DNA of 64,000 nt. Origin: DASVDE01 sp036381235. GTDB lineage: Bacteria; Actinomycetota; Thermoleophilia; Solirubrobacterales; 70-9. Where the stretch lies: the NCBI GenBank assembly GCA_036381235.1, contig DASVDE010000022.1, forward strand, positions 1 through 64,000. The letters run 5' to 3'. Of the stretch, positions 50,691-58,293 are shown one piece after another. Under the pieces are notes generated by a model. That model was not told the DNA's origin. It did not search any database and saw nothing but the letters and a program-made list of their open reading frames with translations. A program made the position numbers and the translations under genes. Each line of letters begins with the position of its first letter. The stretch's first letter is position 1.

Positions 50691-52586
50691 GTGAGCGCCG
50701 GTCAGAACCGCTTCCCACCGATCGGCAGCTACGGCTTCCTCTCGGACTGCCACACCAGCGCTCTGGTCTCCTTCTCGGGCTCGGTCGAGTGGCTGTGCCT
50801 CCCCCGCTTCGACTCCCCGAGCGCCTTCGGCGCCCTGCTCGACCGCGGCGCCGGCCATTTCAGGCTGGCGCCCAAAGGCGTCGTCGTCCCGATCAGCCGC
50901 CGCTACGAGCCGGGCACGCTGATCGTCGAGACCACCTGGGTGACGGACACCGGCTGGGTCGTGATCCATGACGCGCTGACGATCGCCGAGTGGGAGCACC
51001 AGGACGGTGAGCGCGCCCGGCCGCGGACCGAGCACGAGTCCGACCGCTCGCTGTTGCGGACGATGACCTGCGTCGACGGCTACGTGGATCTGGAGATGGA
51101 GTGCGCGCCGCGCTTCGCCTATGGGGCCGAGGACGCCATCTGGAGCGGCGGCGAGCTGGGCGAGGCGGTCGCCCGGGGTGCCGACGGGGTCGAGCTGCAA
51201 CTGACCAGCGACATGGAGCTGAGCCTGGAGGAGGGAGTCACGCGCGGGCGGATTCACCTGCGCGAGGACGAGACCGGGTTCTGCGCGGTGTCATGGGGCG
51301 ACGGCGGATTGGGCGGGCCGCGCAGTGCCCCGGAGGCTCTCGAGCGACTCGAGTCGACCAGCGACTTCTGGCGTGCCTGGCTGCGCCATGGCGACTTCCC
51401 CGACCACCCCTGGCGCATCCACCTGCAGCGTTCGGCGCTTGTCCTCAAGGGCCTCACCTACGCGCCGACCGGCGCGATGCTCGCCGCGCCGACTACCTCC
51501 CTTCCCGAGACCCCCGGCGGCGAGCGCAACTGGGACTACCGCTTCAGCTGGATCCGCGATTCCACCTTCAGCCTCTGGGCGCTGCACACGCTCGGCTTCG
51601 ACGAGGAGGCGCGGGATTTCATGCGCTTCATCGTCACCGTCTGCCGCGAGGACCCGCGCTTGCAGATCATGTACGGGATCGGCGGCGAAAAGGACCTCAC
51701 CGAGCGCACCCTCGATCACCTCGGCGGCTACGCCGACTCCCGCCCGGTGCGAATTGGCAATGGCGCCTTCGACCAGCGCCAGAACGACGTCTGGGGCGCA
51801 CTGCTCGACTCCATCTACCTGCACGAGAAAGCCCTGCGCGGCCGGGGAACGCCGGCCGACCGTGAACTGATCCGCCAACAGGTCGAGGAAGCGATCGCCG
51901 CCTGGCCGCATCCCGACCAGGGAATCTGGGAGTCGCGCGGGGAGCCCCGGCACTACGTCTCCTCGAAGCTGATGATCTGGGTCGCGGTCGATCGGGGCGT
52001 CCGGCTCGCCCGCAGCATCGGCTTCGACGACATCGCCGAGAGATGGGAGAAGACGGCGAACCTGATTCGCGAGGAGATCCTCGCGCGTGGCATCCGCGAC
52101 GGCGTCTTCCGCCAGCACTACGACACGGACGCGCTCGACGCCTCCACCCTGCTCATCCCCCTGCTTCGTTTCCTTCCGCCCGACGACTCCCGGGTGCGAG
52201 CGACGGTGGAGGCGATCGCCGACGACCTGACCGAGCACGGCCTCGTCCTCCGCTACAAGGTCGACGAGACCGACGACGGCCTGCACGGCGAGGAGGGAAC
52301 CTTCCTGATCTGCTCCTTCTGGCTGGTCTCGGCGCTCTCGGAGATCGGCGACCCAAGGCGGGCGCGGGCACTCTGCGAACGGCTGTTGGAGTCATCCGGC
52401 TGGCTCGATCTCTACGCCGAAGAGTTCGACCCCGCCAGCGGCCGGCACCTCGGCAACTTCCCACAGGCCTTCACCCACCTGGCGCTGATCAACGCCGTCT
52501 CCCACGTGATCGCCGACGAGCAGCGCTCCGACGGCGGCACGACCGCGGTCTTCAGCGAGATGGGCGGCGTCCGCGAAGACGCCTAG
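50691..52586 (+). CDS. GH15 family glycoside hydrolase (trehalase/glucoamylase type)
   Basis: A 631-residue (alpha/alpha)6 barrel enzyme. The N-terminus IGSYGFLSDCHTSALVS, the PRFDSPSAFG block, NWDYRFSWIRDSTFSL near 280 and LYAEEFDPASGRHLGNFPQAFTH near the end (which holds one of the two catalytic Glu residues) are typical of GH15 proteins including trehalases. The substrate is uncertain. There is no signal peptide, so it is cytoplasmic. The GTG start is nine bases after TAGCTT, and only 20 bases separate it from the divergent CtaG gene start. Confidence 0.88.
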   Translation: MSAGQNRFPPIGSYGFLSDCHTSALVSFSGSVEWLCLPRFDSPSAFGALLDRGAGHFRLAPKGVVVPISRRYEPGTLIVETTWVTDTGWVVIHDALTIAEWEHQDGERARPRTEHESDRSLLRTMTCVDGYVDLEMECAPRFAYGAEDAIWSGGELGEAVARGADGVELQLTSDMELSLEEGVTRGRIHLREDETGFCAVSWGDGGLGGPRSAPEALERLESTSDFWRAWLRHGDFPDHPWRIHLQRSALVLKGLTYAPTGAMLAAPTTSLPETPGGERNWDYRFSWIRDSTFSLWALHTLGFDEEARDFMRFIVTVCREDPRLQIMYGIGGEKDLTERTLDHLGGYADSRPVRIGNGAFDQRQNDVWGALLDSIYLHEKALRGRGTPADRELIRQQVEEAIAAWPHPDQGIWESRGEPRHYVSSKLMIWVAVDRGVRLARSIGFDDIAERWEKTANLIREEILARGIRDGVFRQHYDTDALDASTLLIPLLRFLPPDDSRVRATVEAIADDLTEHGLVLRYKVDETDDGLHGEEGTFLICSFWLVSALSEIGDPRRARALCERLLESSGWLDLYAEEFDPASGRHLGNFPQAFTHLALINAVSHVIADEQRSDGGTTAVFSEMGGVREDA

Positions 52587-52837
52587 TGACCCGAGCTGAG
52601 CTTGAAGCGGCCAGTCGAGGGCTGCCAGGCGATCCCGGCGCAGAGACGATCCGGCGTGGTGTCCAGAGCGCCGGCGAGCTTGACGATCGTTCCCAGCCGC
52701 GGCTCCCTGCCGCCCCTCTCCAGAAGGGATACCTCGGTCCGGTGCAGATCGCAGCGAAATCCCAGCTCCTCCTGGGAGATCCCCTGCTTCAGCCGGGCCT
52801 TGCGCAGGTTGACGGCGAATCGCTCACGCGGTTCCAC
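52583..52837 (-). CDS. XRE-family helix-turn-helix regulator
   Basis: An 84-residue DNA-binding protein. The HTH is LKQGISQEELGFRCDLHRTEVSLLERG (about residues 13-39), with the family helix LGTIVKLAGALDTTPDRL after it. I chose the GTG at 52835-52837 (MEPRERFAVNLRK); a TTG further up is possible. The end overlaps the GH15 stop by four bases. No partner gene is clear. Confidence 0.82.
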   Translation of the reverse strand: MEPRERFAVNLRKARLKQGISQEELGFRCDLHRTEVSLLERGGREPRLGTIVKLAGALDTTPDRLCAGIAWQPSTGRFKLSSGH

Positions 52838-52872
52838 ACACCCATCTTCTGCACATGAAGACAAAAGCTCTA

Positions 52873-52901
52873 CAGACAAAAGATTTCGTTTGTTCTATAT
52901 T
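52873..52901 (+). promoter_or_regulatory. Candidate leaderless promoter of the ArsR-like gene
   Basis: CAGACA (52873-52878), 17-base spacer, TATATT (52896-52901); the ATG follows 11 bases later. AGACAAAAG occurs twice (about 52859-52867 and 52874-52882), the second copy covering the -35, and may be an operator repeat. Confidence 0.55.
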
Positions 52902-52912
52902 GCCCGCTCGCT

Positions 52913-53248
52913 ATGACCGCTTCCGACAGCTCACCACCTATTGAAGATCTGCTGACCGCGCTCGGCCATCCGCTGCGACGGCGAGTCCTGCGAGAGATGG
53001 TGTCGAATGGGACCGCGAGCCCGCGGGAGCTGTCCTCGACCCTTTCCGAATCGCTCAGCAACGTCAGCTATCACGTGCGCGTCCTGGCCGACTGCGGGGT
53101 GGTGGAGCTGGTCCGAACGCGGGCGGTGCGCGGCTCCACCCAGCACTTCTACCGCGCGACGACCACCCCTGAGTGGGCGCAGTCGGCGCTCGGGATCGAA
53201 GTCAAAAAAGCGTCAAATGGCGCACCGAGGGGGGAGGAGACCGGCTAA
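52913..53248 (+). CDS. ArsR-like winged-helix transcription regulator
   Basis: A 111-residue protein with an ArsR-type winged HTH: LLTALGHPLRRRVLREMV (about 13-30), helix ASPRELSSTLSESLSNVSYHVRVLADCGVVEL (about 35-66) and a wing ending HFYRATTT. There are no metal-binding cysteine motifs, so it is not an obvious metal sensor. It follows a TATATT box and precedes another small winged-helix gene by ten bases, so the two may act together. Confidence 0.82.
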   Translation: MTASDSSPPIEDLLTALGHPLRRRVLREMVSNGTASPRELSSTLSESLSNVSYHVRVLADCGVVELVRTRAVRGSTQHFYRATTTPEWAQSALGIEVKKASNGAPRGEETG

Positions 53249-53258
53249 GCGCTTCCTT

Positions 53259-53555
53259 ATGCACCAGACGCGCCGCGTGGACGACATGGACGACAATCTG
53301 ACTTCCGCCCACCAGGATGCGACCACCGAGTCGGCAATCCTCCAGCATGTTCTCGCCCTTCACCCCGTCCAGGTCACCATCGACGAACTTGCTCGGGAGC
53401 TGGGCGAGGAAACGGTGGGGGTGGGCTTCGCCGGGCGCGACGCGGTCGAACGGGCGGTGCGCGACCTGGCCGGCACCGGCCTCCTGCATTGCAACGACTC
53501 CTTCGTTCTCCCCACTCGCGCCGCGCTGCGCTTCGACGAGCTGCTCAACCGCTGA
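53259..53555 (+). CDS. Small winged-helix-like protein
   Basis: A 98-residue protein. The core HPVQVTIDELARELGEE...FAGRDAVERAVRDLAGTGLLH has the helix-turn-helix and wing layout of small regulators, with a C-terminal RAALRFDELLN strand. I do not recognise a family. The start may be ATG 53259 or the ATG at 53286. It lies just after the ArsR-like gene; its stop is convergent with the NAD-binding gene and overlaps it by 11 bases. Confidence 0.65.
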   Translation: MHQTRRVDDMDDNLTSAHQDATTESAILQHVLALHPVQVTIDELARELGEETVGVGFAGRDAVERAVRDLAGTGLLHCNDSFVLPTRAALRFDELLNR

Positions 53556-54453
53556 GTGCTGCCTCCTCCTCTTCGGCCAGCGCCCGTCGCAGGGTCTCGT
53601 CGAAGGACAGCGGGGAAATCTCGAACGGCTCCGCCCCGCTCGGGTCGGTGACCACAGTGGGCGTCCGCAGTCCCTCGACCAGGGGACGCGCGACGTTGGT
53701 GTCGACAGGCGTCACCAGGCCCAGCCAGAGAGCGGAGAGCCACGGTGTGATGAAGGGGACCGGGATCTTCAGTCGCGGGCGCTTGCCCATCGCGATCGCC
53801 ATCCGGTCGAGCATCTGGCCGTAGGAGAGGACGTCGGGGCCGCCGATCTGCACCTCCCGGCCCTCGGACTCGGGCACCTCGGGGGCACGGCGCAGGTACT
53901 CGACCGCATCGTCGATGCCGATCGGTTGTGTGTCGCTCTTCAGCCAGGCCGGCGCGATCATCACCGGTAGGCGCCTCACCAGGTAACGAAGCGTCCGATA
54001 GGACTCGCTGCCGGCGCCGATCACCATCGCCGCCCGGAAGTAGGTCAGCGGAGGGCCCTCGGCGGCGAGGATGCGGGCGACCTCGTGGCGGCTGCGCAGA
54101 TGCTTGGAGGTGCTCTCCGCGCCGAGTCCGCCGAGGTAGACCACCCGAGCGATCCCCTCACGCTTCGCCATGCGGGCAAAGTTGAGCGCGCCGAGGCGCT
54201 CGCGCTCCTCGAAATCGCCGCCTCCGGCCATCGAGTGAACCAGGAAGTAGGCGACGTCGATGTCCACTCCAGCGCCGCGCAGGCTCGCCGCGTCGGTAAC
54301 GTCGCCGACGCGCAGCTCATGCCCTGCTGCAGCAAGGTCGCCCACCCGCGAGGGGTCGCGCACCAAGCACCGAACCCTGTCCCCCTCCCCGGCCAGCGCC
54401 ATGGCCAGCCGGCCGCCCACAAATCCCGTTGCCCCGGCGATGAGGGCGCTCAG
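53545..54453 (-). CDS. NAD(P)-binding NmrA/SDR-like protein (CTG start)
   Basis: A 302-residue Rossmann protein: ALIAGATGFVGGRLAMAL (about 3-20) is the GxxGxxG dinucleotide loop, and AREGIARVVYLGGLG-type strands follow. The tail resembles atypical SDR/NmrA proteins of unknown substrate. No ATG, GTG or TTG lies before the first strand; the codon CTG at 54451-54453 gives (M)SALIAGATG and overlaps the RDD stop as CTGA, exactly like the common ATGA coupling. A purine-rich GAGGAAG lies about eight bases upstream. Confidence 0.78.
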   Translation of the reverse strand: MSALIAGATGFVGGRLAMALAGEGDRVRCLVRDPSRVGDLAAAGHELRVGDVTDAASLRGAGVDIDVAYFLVHSMAGGGDFEERERLGALNFARMAKREGIARVVYLGGLGAESTSKHLRSRHEVARILAAEGPPLTYFRAAMVIGAGSESYRTLRYLVRRLPVMIAPAWLKSDTQPIGIDDAVEYLRRAPEVPESEGREVQIGGPDVLSYGQMLDRMAIAMGKRPRLKIPVPFITPWLSALWLGLVTPVDTNVARPLVEGLRTPTVVTDPSGAEPFEISPLSFDETLRRALAEEEEAALSG

Positions 54454-55454
54454 GCGACCGCTTCCTCGGGCTCCGCGATCGGCTCGGACCAGGGGGCGGC
54501 GCGAACGGCGGAGGGGGCGTAGGCCACCTCGGTGCCGGCGATCCAGTCCTCCAGGCCGATACGGCGGCGGGTGAAGAGGATCGGCAGGAAGCCGATGCCC
54601 AGCGTCAAGATGCAGAGGCCAACGCCGAACAGGCGACGCACTGCGGTTCCGGCGCCGATCTCGGGGGAGCCGCGGGCGAGCAGGCGGATGCCCAGCAGCC
54701 GCATTCCCGGCGTCTGGCCGGCACCGGCCCAGAAAACCAGGAGGTAGAGCGTCGCGGCCCCGAGCCACAGGCCGGCGCCGATCACGATCCCGATCGAGTC
54801 GCTGGGAGCCACCAATGAGGCGACAAGCGCGAGCAGGGCCGAGGCGATCAGGAAGAAGAGGTTGAGGATGGCCGCATCCGCGATCAGCGCCATCAGCCGC
54901 GTTACGAAGCCGGCCTGGGCCGGAGCCTCGCTGCGGGCCCCCCGCCGGGCGAGGAAACGCGCCGGGCGCTCGATCATGCCGTCGAGGCGGCGCGCCACCC
55001 CGCGCGCTTGCTGCGCCAGATCCTCGAAGACGCCGACGCTCTGAGCGGCGATCGCCGCCCGCAGCTCGGGCGCCTCGGCGATCCGCTCGACCAGCTTTTG
55101 GGTCTCGTCGCTGGCCAGCAGCCGCGCCCAGACCCGGTCGACCATCTCGCTGTCAAGCGCCTCGGTGACGGAGCGCTCCACCGCGGGGCTGTTTAGCGCT
55201 GCTCCGACAGCGTCCTCGACCACGGGGCCCTGAAGCACGCGCTCGAGCGCCCGCTCCACCGCGGGGCTCTCGATCGCCCGCACGATCGCCTCCTCGGTAA
55301 CCGACTCGACCGCTTTGTCCAGTCCGGTCGCGCCCGCCACCCGCCGGGCGCCCCGGGCACCCCCATCGAGGATCCGCCCCGGAAGCGTTGCCGGCCGGCC
55401 GTTTCTCTGCGCGGCATCGGTGAGCGACTCGGGCGACGTGGGGTCGTTCGCCAT
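54450..55454 (-). CDS. RDD-family membrane protein
   Basis: A 334-residue protein. The N-terminal half (about 1-170) is a helical soluble region with repeated AVERxxERVL-type motifs, and the C-terminal half has the RDD domain: three helices with FVTRLMALIADAAILN (Arg and Asp in the first helix) and GMRLLGIRLL. The function of RDD proteins is unclear. I chose the ATG at 55452-55454. Its stop is the TGA shared with the NAD-binding gene start. Confidence 0.72.
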   Translation of the reverse strand: MANDPTSPESLTDAAQRNGRPATLPGRILDGGARGARRVAGATGLDKAVESVTEEAIVRAIESPAVERALERVLQGPVVEDAVGAALNSPAVERSVTEALDSEMVDRVWARLLASDETQKLVERIAEAPELRAAIAAQSVGVFEDLAQQARGVARRLDGMIERPARFLARRGARSEAPAQAGFVTRLMALIADAAILNLFFLIASALLALVASLVAPSDSIGIVIGAGLWLGAATLYLLVFWAGAGQTPGMRLLGIRLLARGSPEIGAGTAVRRLFGVGLCILTLGIGFLPILFTRRRIGLEDWIAGTEVAYAPSAVRAAPWSEPIAEPEEAVA

Positions 55455-55468
55455 CGCTGTCGAGTCTA

Positions 55469-55501
55469 GATGGTTGATTTCACGGCCGTGGAACAACCAT
55501 C
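55469..55501. terminator. Hairpin between UspA-like gene and RDD gene
   Basis: GATGGTTG (55469-55476) pairs with CAACCATC (55494-55501), and the loop has its own CACGGCCGTG palindrome. It lies in the 61-base gap after the stop of the UspA-like gene and before the RDD ATG, in a position for a terminator or attenuating hairpin. No T-run is seen. Confidence 0.5.
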
Positions 55502-55515
55502 CAGCTCCGCTCAGC

Positions 55516-56115
55516 TCAGTCGCAAGGCAGGACGACGTGGCGGAACTCGGCCTCGAGGCGCTCTTCGAGCTCGGATGCCGCAGCGTCGGCGACCTCTTCC
55601 CCGCCGGCCTCGCTGACCAGAACGACCTCGGTTGCGGGGAAGCTGCGCAACTGGTCCTCGACCGCCTGCACCAGGTCTTCGTCGCCGACCCTTGCCTCAG
55701 CCTCGATCTCAGCCTTGGCCAGCGAGGCAACGGTCACGACCAGATTGCGCTGGGCGGCATGGCGGGCCGCGTCGAGATCGGTCGCCCAGCGATCGAGGAA
55801 GCTGCTGCGCGCCGGCGCCAGGAGCATCACCTCGGCGTCGACATCCCCGCCGGCGATTCCCGCCGCGCGGGCGATTGCCGCAACCGAGCCGGGATTTTCG
55901 ACCGCGCAGGCGACGACGATAAGCACGTGACGGCGCCCGTCCCCCGCAGCTGAGGCGATCGGCCCCCGCGGCTGCATGCGCGCTGCGACGACGAGGATCG
56001 CCACCGCCGCGAGCGCCCCCACGGCGACGCCGACCCCCGGCCCGCCAATCAAGAAGCCGGCCACGATCGGCACCGCAAGCGCGGCGACGATAAAGGGCAG
56101 CTTCCAGGCCGTCAT
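55516..56115 (-). CDS. Membrane protein with UspA-like cytoplasmic domain
   Basis: A 199-residue protein with two hydrophobic helices (about 5-45) and a soluble domain that begins HVLIVVACAVENPGSVAA. The order of strands and the RQL-type loops recall universal stress proteins, without a clear ATP-binding GxxGS loop. I chose the ATG at 56113-56115, directly before the gap shared with the divergent sigma factor gene. The function is unknown; a stress role is inferred from position only. Confidence 0.55.
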   Translation of the reverse strand: MTAWKLPFIVAALAVPIVAGFLIGGPGVGVAVGALAAVAILVVAARMQPRGPIASAAGDGRRHVLIVVACAVENPGSVAAIARAAGIAGGDVDAEVMLLAPARSSFLDRWATDLDAARHAAQRNLVVTVASLAKAEIEAEARVGDEDLVQAVEDQLRSFPATEVVLVSEAGGEEVADAAASELEERLEAEFRHVVLPCD

Positions 56116-56137
56116 CGCATAAGGGTGCCAGGCCGAA

Positions 56138-56163
56138 GGGGTGTGAGATCGGGATGCGGGTAC
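56138..56163 (+). promoter_or_regulatory. Sigma-B/F-type promoter of the sigma factor gene
   Basis: GGGGT (56138-56142), spacer of 15 bases, GGGTAC (56158-56163); the ATG lies 14 bases further. It fits the actinobacterial sigma-B/F consensus (GNNT-N14-16-GGGTAC/T). The same arrangement with the same spacing is at 57875-57900 for the anti-sigma gene, which suggests the sigma factor controls its own module. Confidence 0.7.
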
Positions 56164-56177
56164 CGTCAAAGTGACCC

Positions 56178-56987
56178 ATGGGAGCAAAGAAGCGCAGAGA
56201 GGAAGCGGCGAGCACCCCTGGGCCGGGGGCGGAAGAGCAGCTCGCCGGCGACGAGGAGCTGTGGAGAAAATTTGCCCACGATCGCGACCCCGCGATTCGC
56301 GAAGAGCTGATCCGTCGCAACATGCCTTTCGCCAAACGTCTCGCGTCGCGCTATCGCGGTGCCAGCGAGTCCTTCGACGACCTTCTCCAGGTCGCCAACC
56401 TCGGTCTCCTGAACGCGGTCGATCGCTTCGACCCCGAGCGGGGCATCCCCTTCACGGCCTTTGCCTCGCCGACCATCCTCGGGGAGCTGAAACGCCACTT
56501 CCGCGACCGAGTCTGGACGGTGCGGGTGCCACGCGGACTGCACGACCGGATGGCCGAGGTGGACAAAGCGATCGCCGAGCTGATGGAGCAGCTGCAGCGC
56601 TCACCGTCGGTCGGCGAGATCGCAGAGCACCTTGGAGTCGACCAGACCGACGTGTTGGAGGTGATGGAGGCAAGCCACAATCGTCGCCCCCTCTCACTCG
56701 ATCGGCCGGCAAGCTCCGACGAGGCCGATGAGTCCCCCGCATCCGAGTGGATCGGCAGCGAGGACGAAGGCTTCGAGCTGGTCGAGGGACGGATAGCCCT
56801 GGACGCAGCGCTCCCCTACCTGGATGAGAGAGAGCGCCTGGTCCTGCGCCTGCGCTTCGCCGAAGACATGACGCAGTCGCAGATCGCGGAGCAAATCGGC
56901 AACTCCCAGATGCACGTCTCCCGCATTCTGCGCCGCGCCCTGGCGCGGATCCGAGAACAGATCAGGGAGCAGCAGCAAAGCGAATGA
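56178..56987 (+). CDS. Sigma-B/F-type RNA polymerase sigma factor
   Basis: A 269-residue sigma-70 family factor of the general-stress SigB/SigF branch. Region 2 is NMPFAKRLASRYRGASESFDDLLQVANLGLL to KRHFRDRVWTVRVPRG, followed by region 3 and region 4 (DERERLVLRLRFAEDMTQSQIAEQIGNSQMHVSRILRRA). Region 1.1 is absent, as expected. It has a sigma-B/F-type promoter upstream, and its end overlaps the anti-sigma gene by 26 bases on the opposite strand. Confidence 0.93.
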   Translation: MGAKKRREEAASTPGPGAEEQLAGDEELWRKFAHDRDPAIREELIRRNMPFAKRLASRYRGASESFDDLLQVANLGLLNAVDRFDPERGIPFTAFASPTILGELKRHFRDRVWTVRVPRGLHDRMAEVDKAIAELMEQLQRSPSVGEIAEHLGVDQTDVLEVMEASHNRRPLSLDRPASSDEADESPASEWIGSEDEGFELVEGRIALDAALPYLDERERLVLRLRFAEDMTQSQIAEQIGNSQMHVSRILRRALARIREQIREQQQSE

Positions 56988-57756
56988 TCAGATACTCGCC
57001 GTCGCCCGACTCTTCGACGGTGAGCTCATCAGCCAGCGCCTCCAGCGAGCCGCCGATGTCGGGGACCTCGAGCTCTTCGCGAATCCGGCTTGCGGCGCCT
57101 GCCTCCATCGGCCCCAGCCGCAGATCGATTCCGGATTGGTGCTCGTCGAGGCCGAGACGGACACGGCCGTCGGCAAAGCGGGTCGGGGCGGAGGCCGCGA
57201 TCGCATCGGTGACCAGCACCGCATCGGAAACCTTGTCCACGGAGAGATCTCGCCGCGCGGCGAGGGCCCCTACGACGCGGGCCAGCACGGGCGCGAGCAG
57301 CTCCGAGCGATCGATGACAACCTCGGTGCGATCGGCCCGGAACGGCTTCATCTCCACGGGGTCGCCACTGCCATTGGTGCCCCCGCCTTTCAGCGGCACC
57401 CTCATCGTGATCTCCGTCCCCCGATCGAGGCCGCCGGAGATCGAGAAGCTGCTCGAGAGCGCCGCAATCAGCGAGAGGCCCAGACGCAGGCTGTCTCGTG
57501 GTGTATCCGCCTGTGGCCTGATTCCCACCCCCTCGTCACGAACCACCACAGTCAGTCCGTCGGAATCCGGCTCGGCCTCGACGCTGAGCGGTCCCGGCCG
57601 CCCTTCGTAGGCGTGGACAACCACGTTCATGCAGGCTTCTGTGACCACCGTCTTCAGATCCGCGAGACCGGGCTCATCCATCCCGATCTCCTCGGCCAGT
57701 CCGGCCAGCGCATGGCGAATGACGGCGACGTTCTCTGATTTGGCGGGCAGGAGCAT
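56962..57756 (-). CDS. Anti-sigma factor: RsbW-type ATPase with second degenerate GHKL-like domain
   Basis: The first domain (about 1-122) is an RsbW/SpoIIAB-type kinase: N box TEACMNVVVHA (Glu40, Asn44, His48), G1 RDEGVGI (Asp74) and GLDRGTEITMRVPL. It should bind the sigma factor and phosphorylate the STAS antagonist. Residues about 141-262 resemble a second copy that keeps the strand order but lacks the N-box residues and DxGxG loop. The 264-residue fused form is unusual. I chose the ATG at 57754-57756 (AGGGGG six bases upstream); an ATG at 57808-57810 is the alternative. It is convergent with the sigma factor. Confidence 0.85.
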   Translation of the reverse strand: MLLPAKSENVAVIRHALAGLAEEIGMDEPGLADLKTVVTEACMNVVVHAYEGRPGPLSVEAEPDSDGLTVVVRDEGVGIRPQADTPRDSLRLGLSLIAALSSSFSISGGLDRGTEITMRVPLKGGGTNGSGDPVEMKPFRADRTEVVIDRSELLAPVLARVVGALAARRDLSVDKVSDAVLVTDAIAASAPTRFADGRVRLGLDEHQSGIDLRLGPMEAGAASRIREELEVPDIGGSLEALADELTVEESGDGEYLIIRFAAAP

Positions 57757-57815
57757 CTGCAACCCCCTGGGCCTGTCTTGGAGCGCCGAAGTGTTTGAAC
57801 TGAGCGGCATCCTCA

Positions 57816-57842
57816 CCGCGGAGGAACCATGTTCCTCCGCGG
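57816..57842 (-). promoter_or_regulatory. Leader hairpin with short upstream reading frame before anti-sigma gene
   Basis: A perfect 12-base inverted repeat (57816-57827 with 57831-57842) around a 3-base loop CAT/ATG lies downstream of the sigma-B/F-type promoter. On the gene strand it contains GGAGGAAC and an ATG in its loop, opening a five-codon frame (M V P P R stop) whose stop ends three bases before the ATG at 57808-57810. The hairpin could hide this Shine-Dalgarno and tune translation. Confidence 0.5.
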
Positions 57843-57874
57843 AACGAGCATAGTCATCGACTTTCGACTCCCTC

Positions 57875-57900
57875 GTACCCCCCTGCCAGAGCGGCAAACC
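57875..57900 (-). promoter_or_regulatory. Sigma-B/F-type promoter of the anti-sigma gene
   Basis: On the minus strand GGTTT (57896-57900), spacer of 15 bases, GGGTAC (57875-57880). It matches the sigma-B/F consensus fully, with the same spacing as the promoter of the sigma factor gene at 56138. The anti-sigma start lies about 65 or 119 bases downstream, depending on which ATG is used. Confidence 0.75.
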
Positions 57901-57928
57901 AGCGCTACCCCTGATGTAGGATCGGGCA

Positions 57929-58285
57929 GTGAACCCGGTCCCCTTCGGAGTGCAACGCGAGGAGCTGGATGACGGAATCCTCGCCTTCACCGTTCGCGGA
58001 GAACTGGACATGAGCACCGCGTCGGAGCTCGAGAAGAGCCTTGAGGATGCGCTCGCGCAACCCGGCACCTCGATCATGCTCGACCTCTCCGAGTGCGAGT
58101 TCATCGACTCGACCGGGATCGCGCTGATCGTGCGCGCCTGGCAACGTCTCGACGAGGGAGGCGGTCGCCTGGTGCTGTGCTGTGTCAATCACCAGGTGCG
58201 GCGCCTGCTGAAGATCACCGGCGTCGAGAGCTCGATCCCAATGCACGAGCAGCGGGACGTCGCGCTCGCTGCGCTGCGCGGCTGA
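57929..58285 (+). CDS. STAS-domain anti-sigma factor antagonist (RsbV-type)
   Basis: A 118-residue single STAS domain. The phosphorylatable serine is Ser61 in FIDSTGIALI, preceded by the strand MLDLSECE. RsbV-type proteins free the sigma factor by binding the anti-sigma kinase when dephosphorylated. The GTG at 57929 lies six bases after TAGGAT, consistent with a leaderless transcript. It is divergent from the anti-sigma gene and next to a PP2C phosphatase. Confidence 0.9.
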   Translation: MNPVPFGVQREELDDGILAFTVRGELDMSTASELEKSLEDALAQPGTSIMLDLSECEFIDSTGIALIVRAWQRLDEGGGRLVLCCVNHQVRRLLKITGVESSIPMHEQRDVALAALRG

Positions 58286-58293
58286 CCGGCGGC

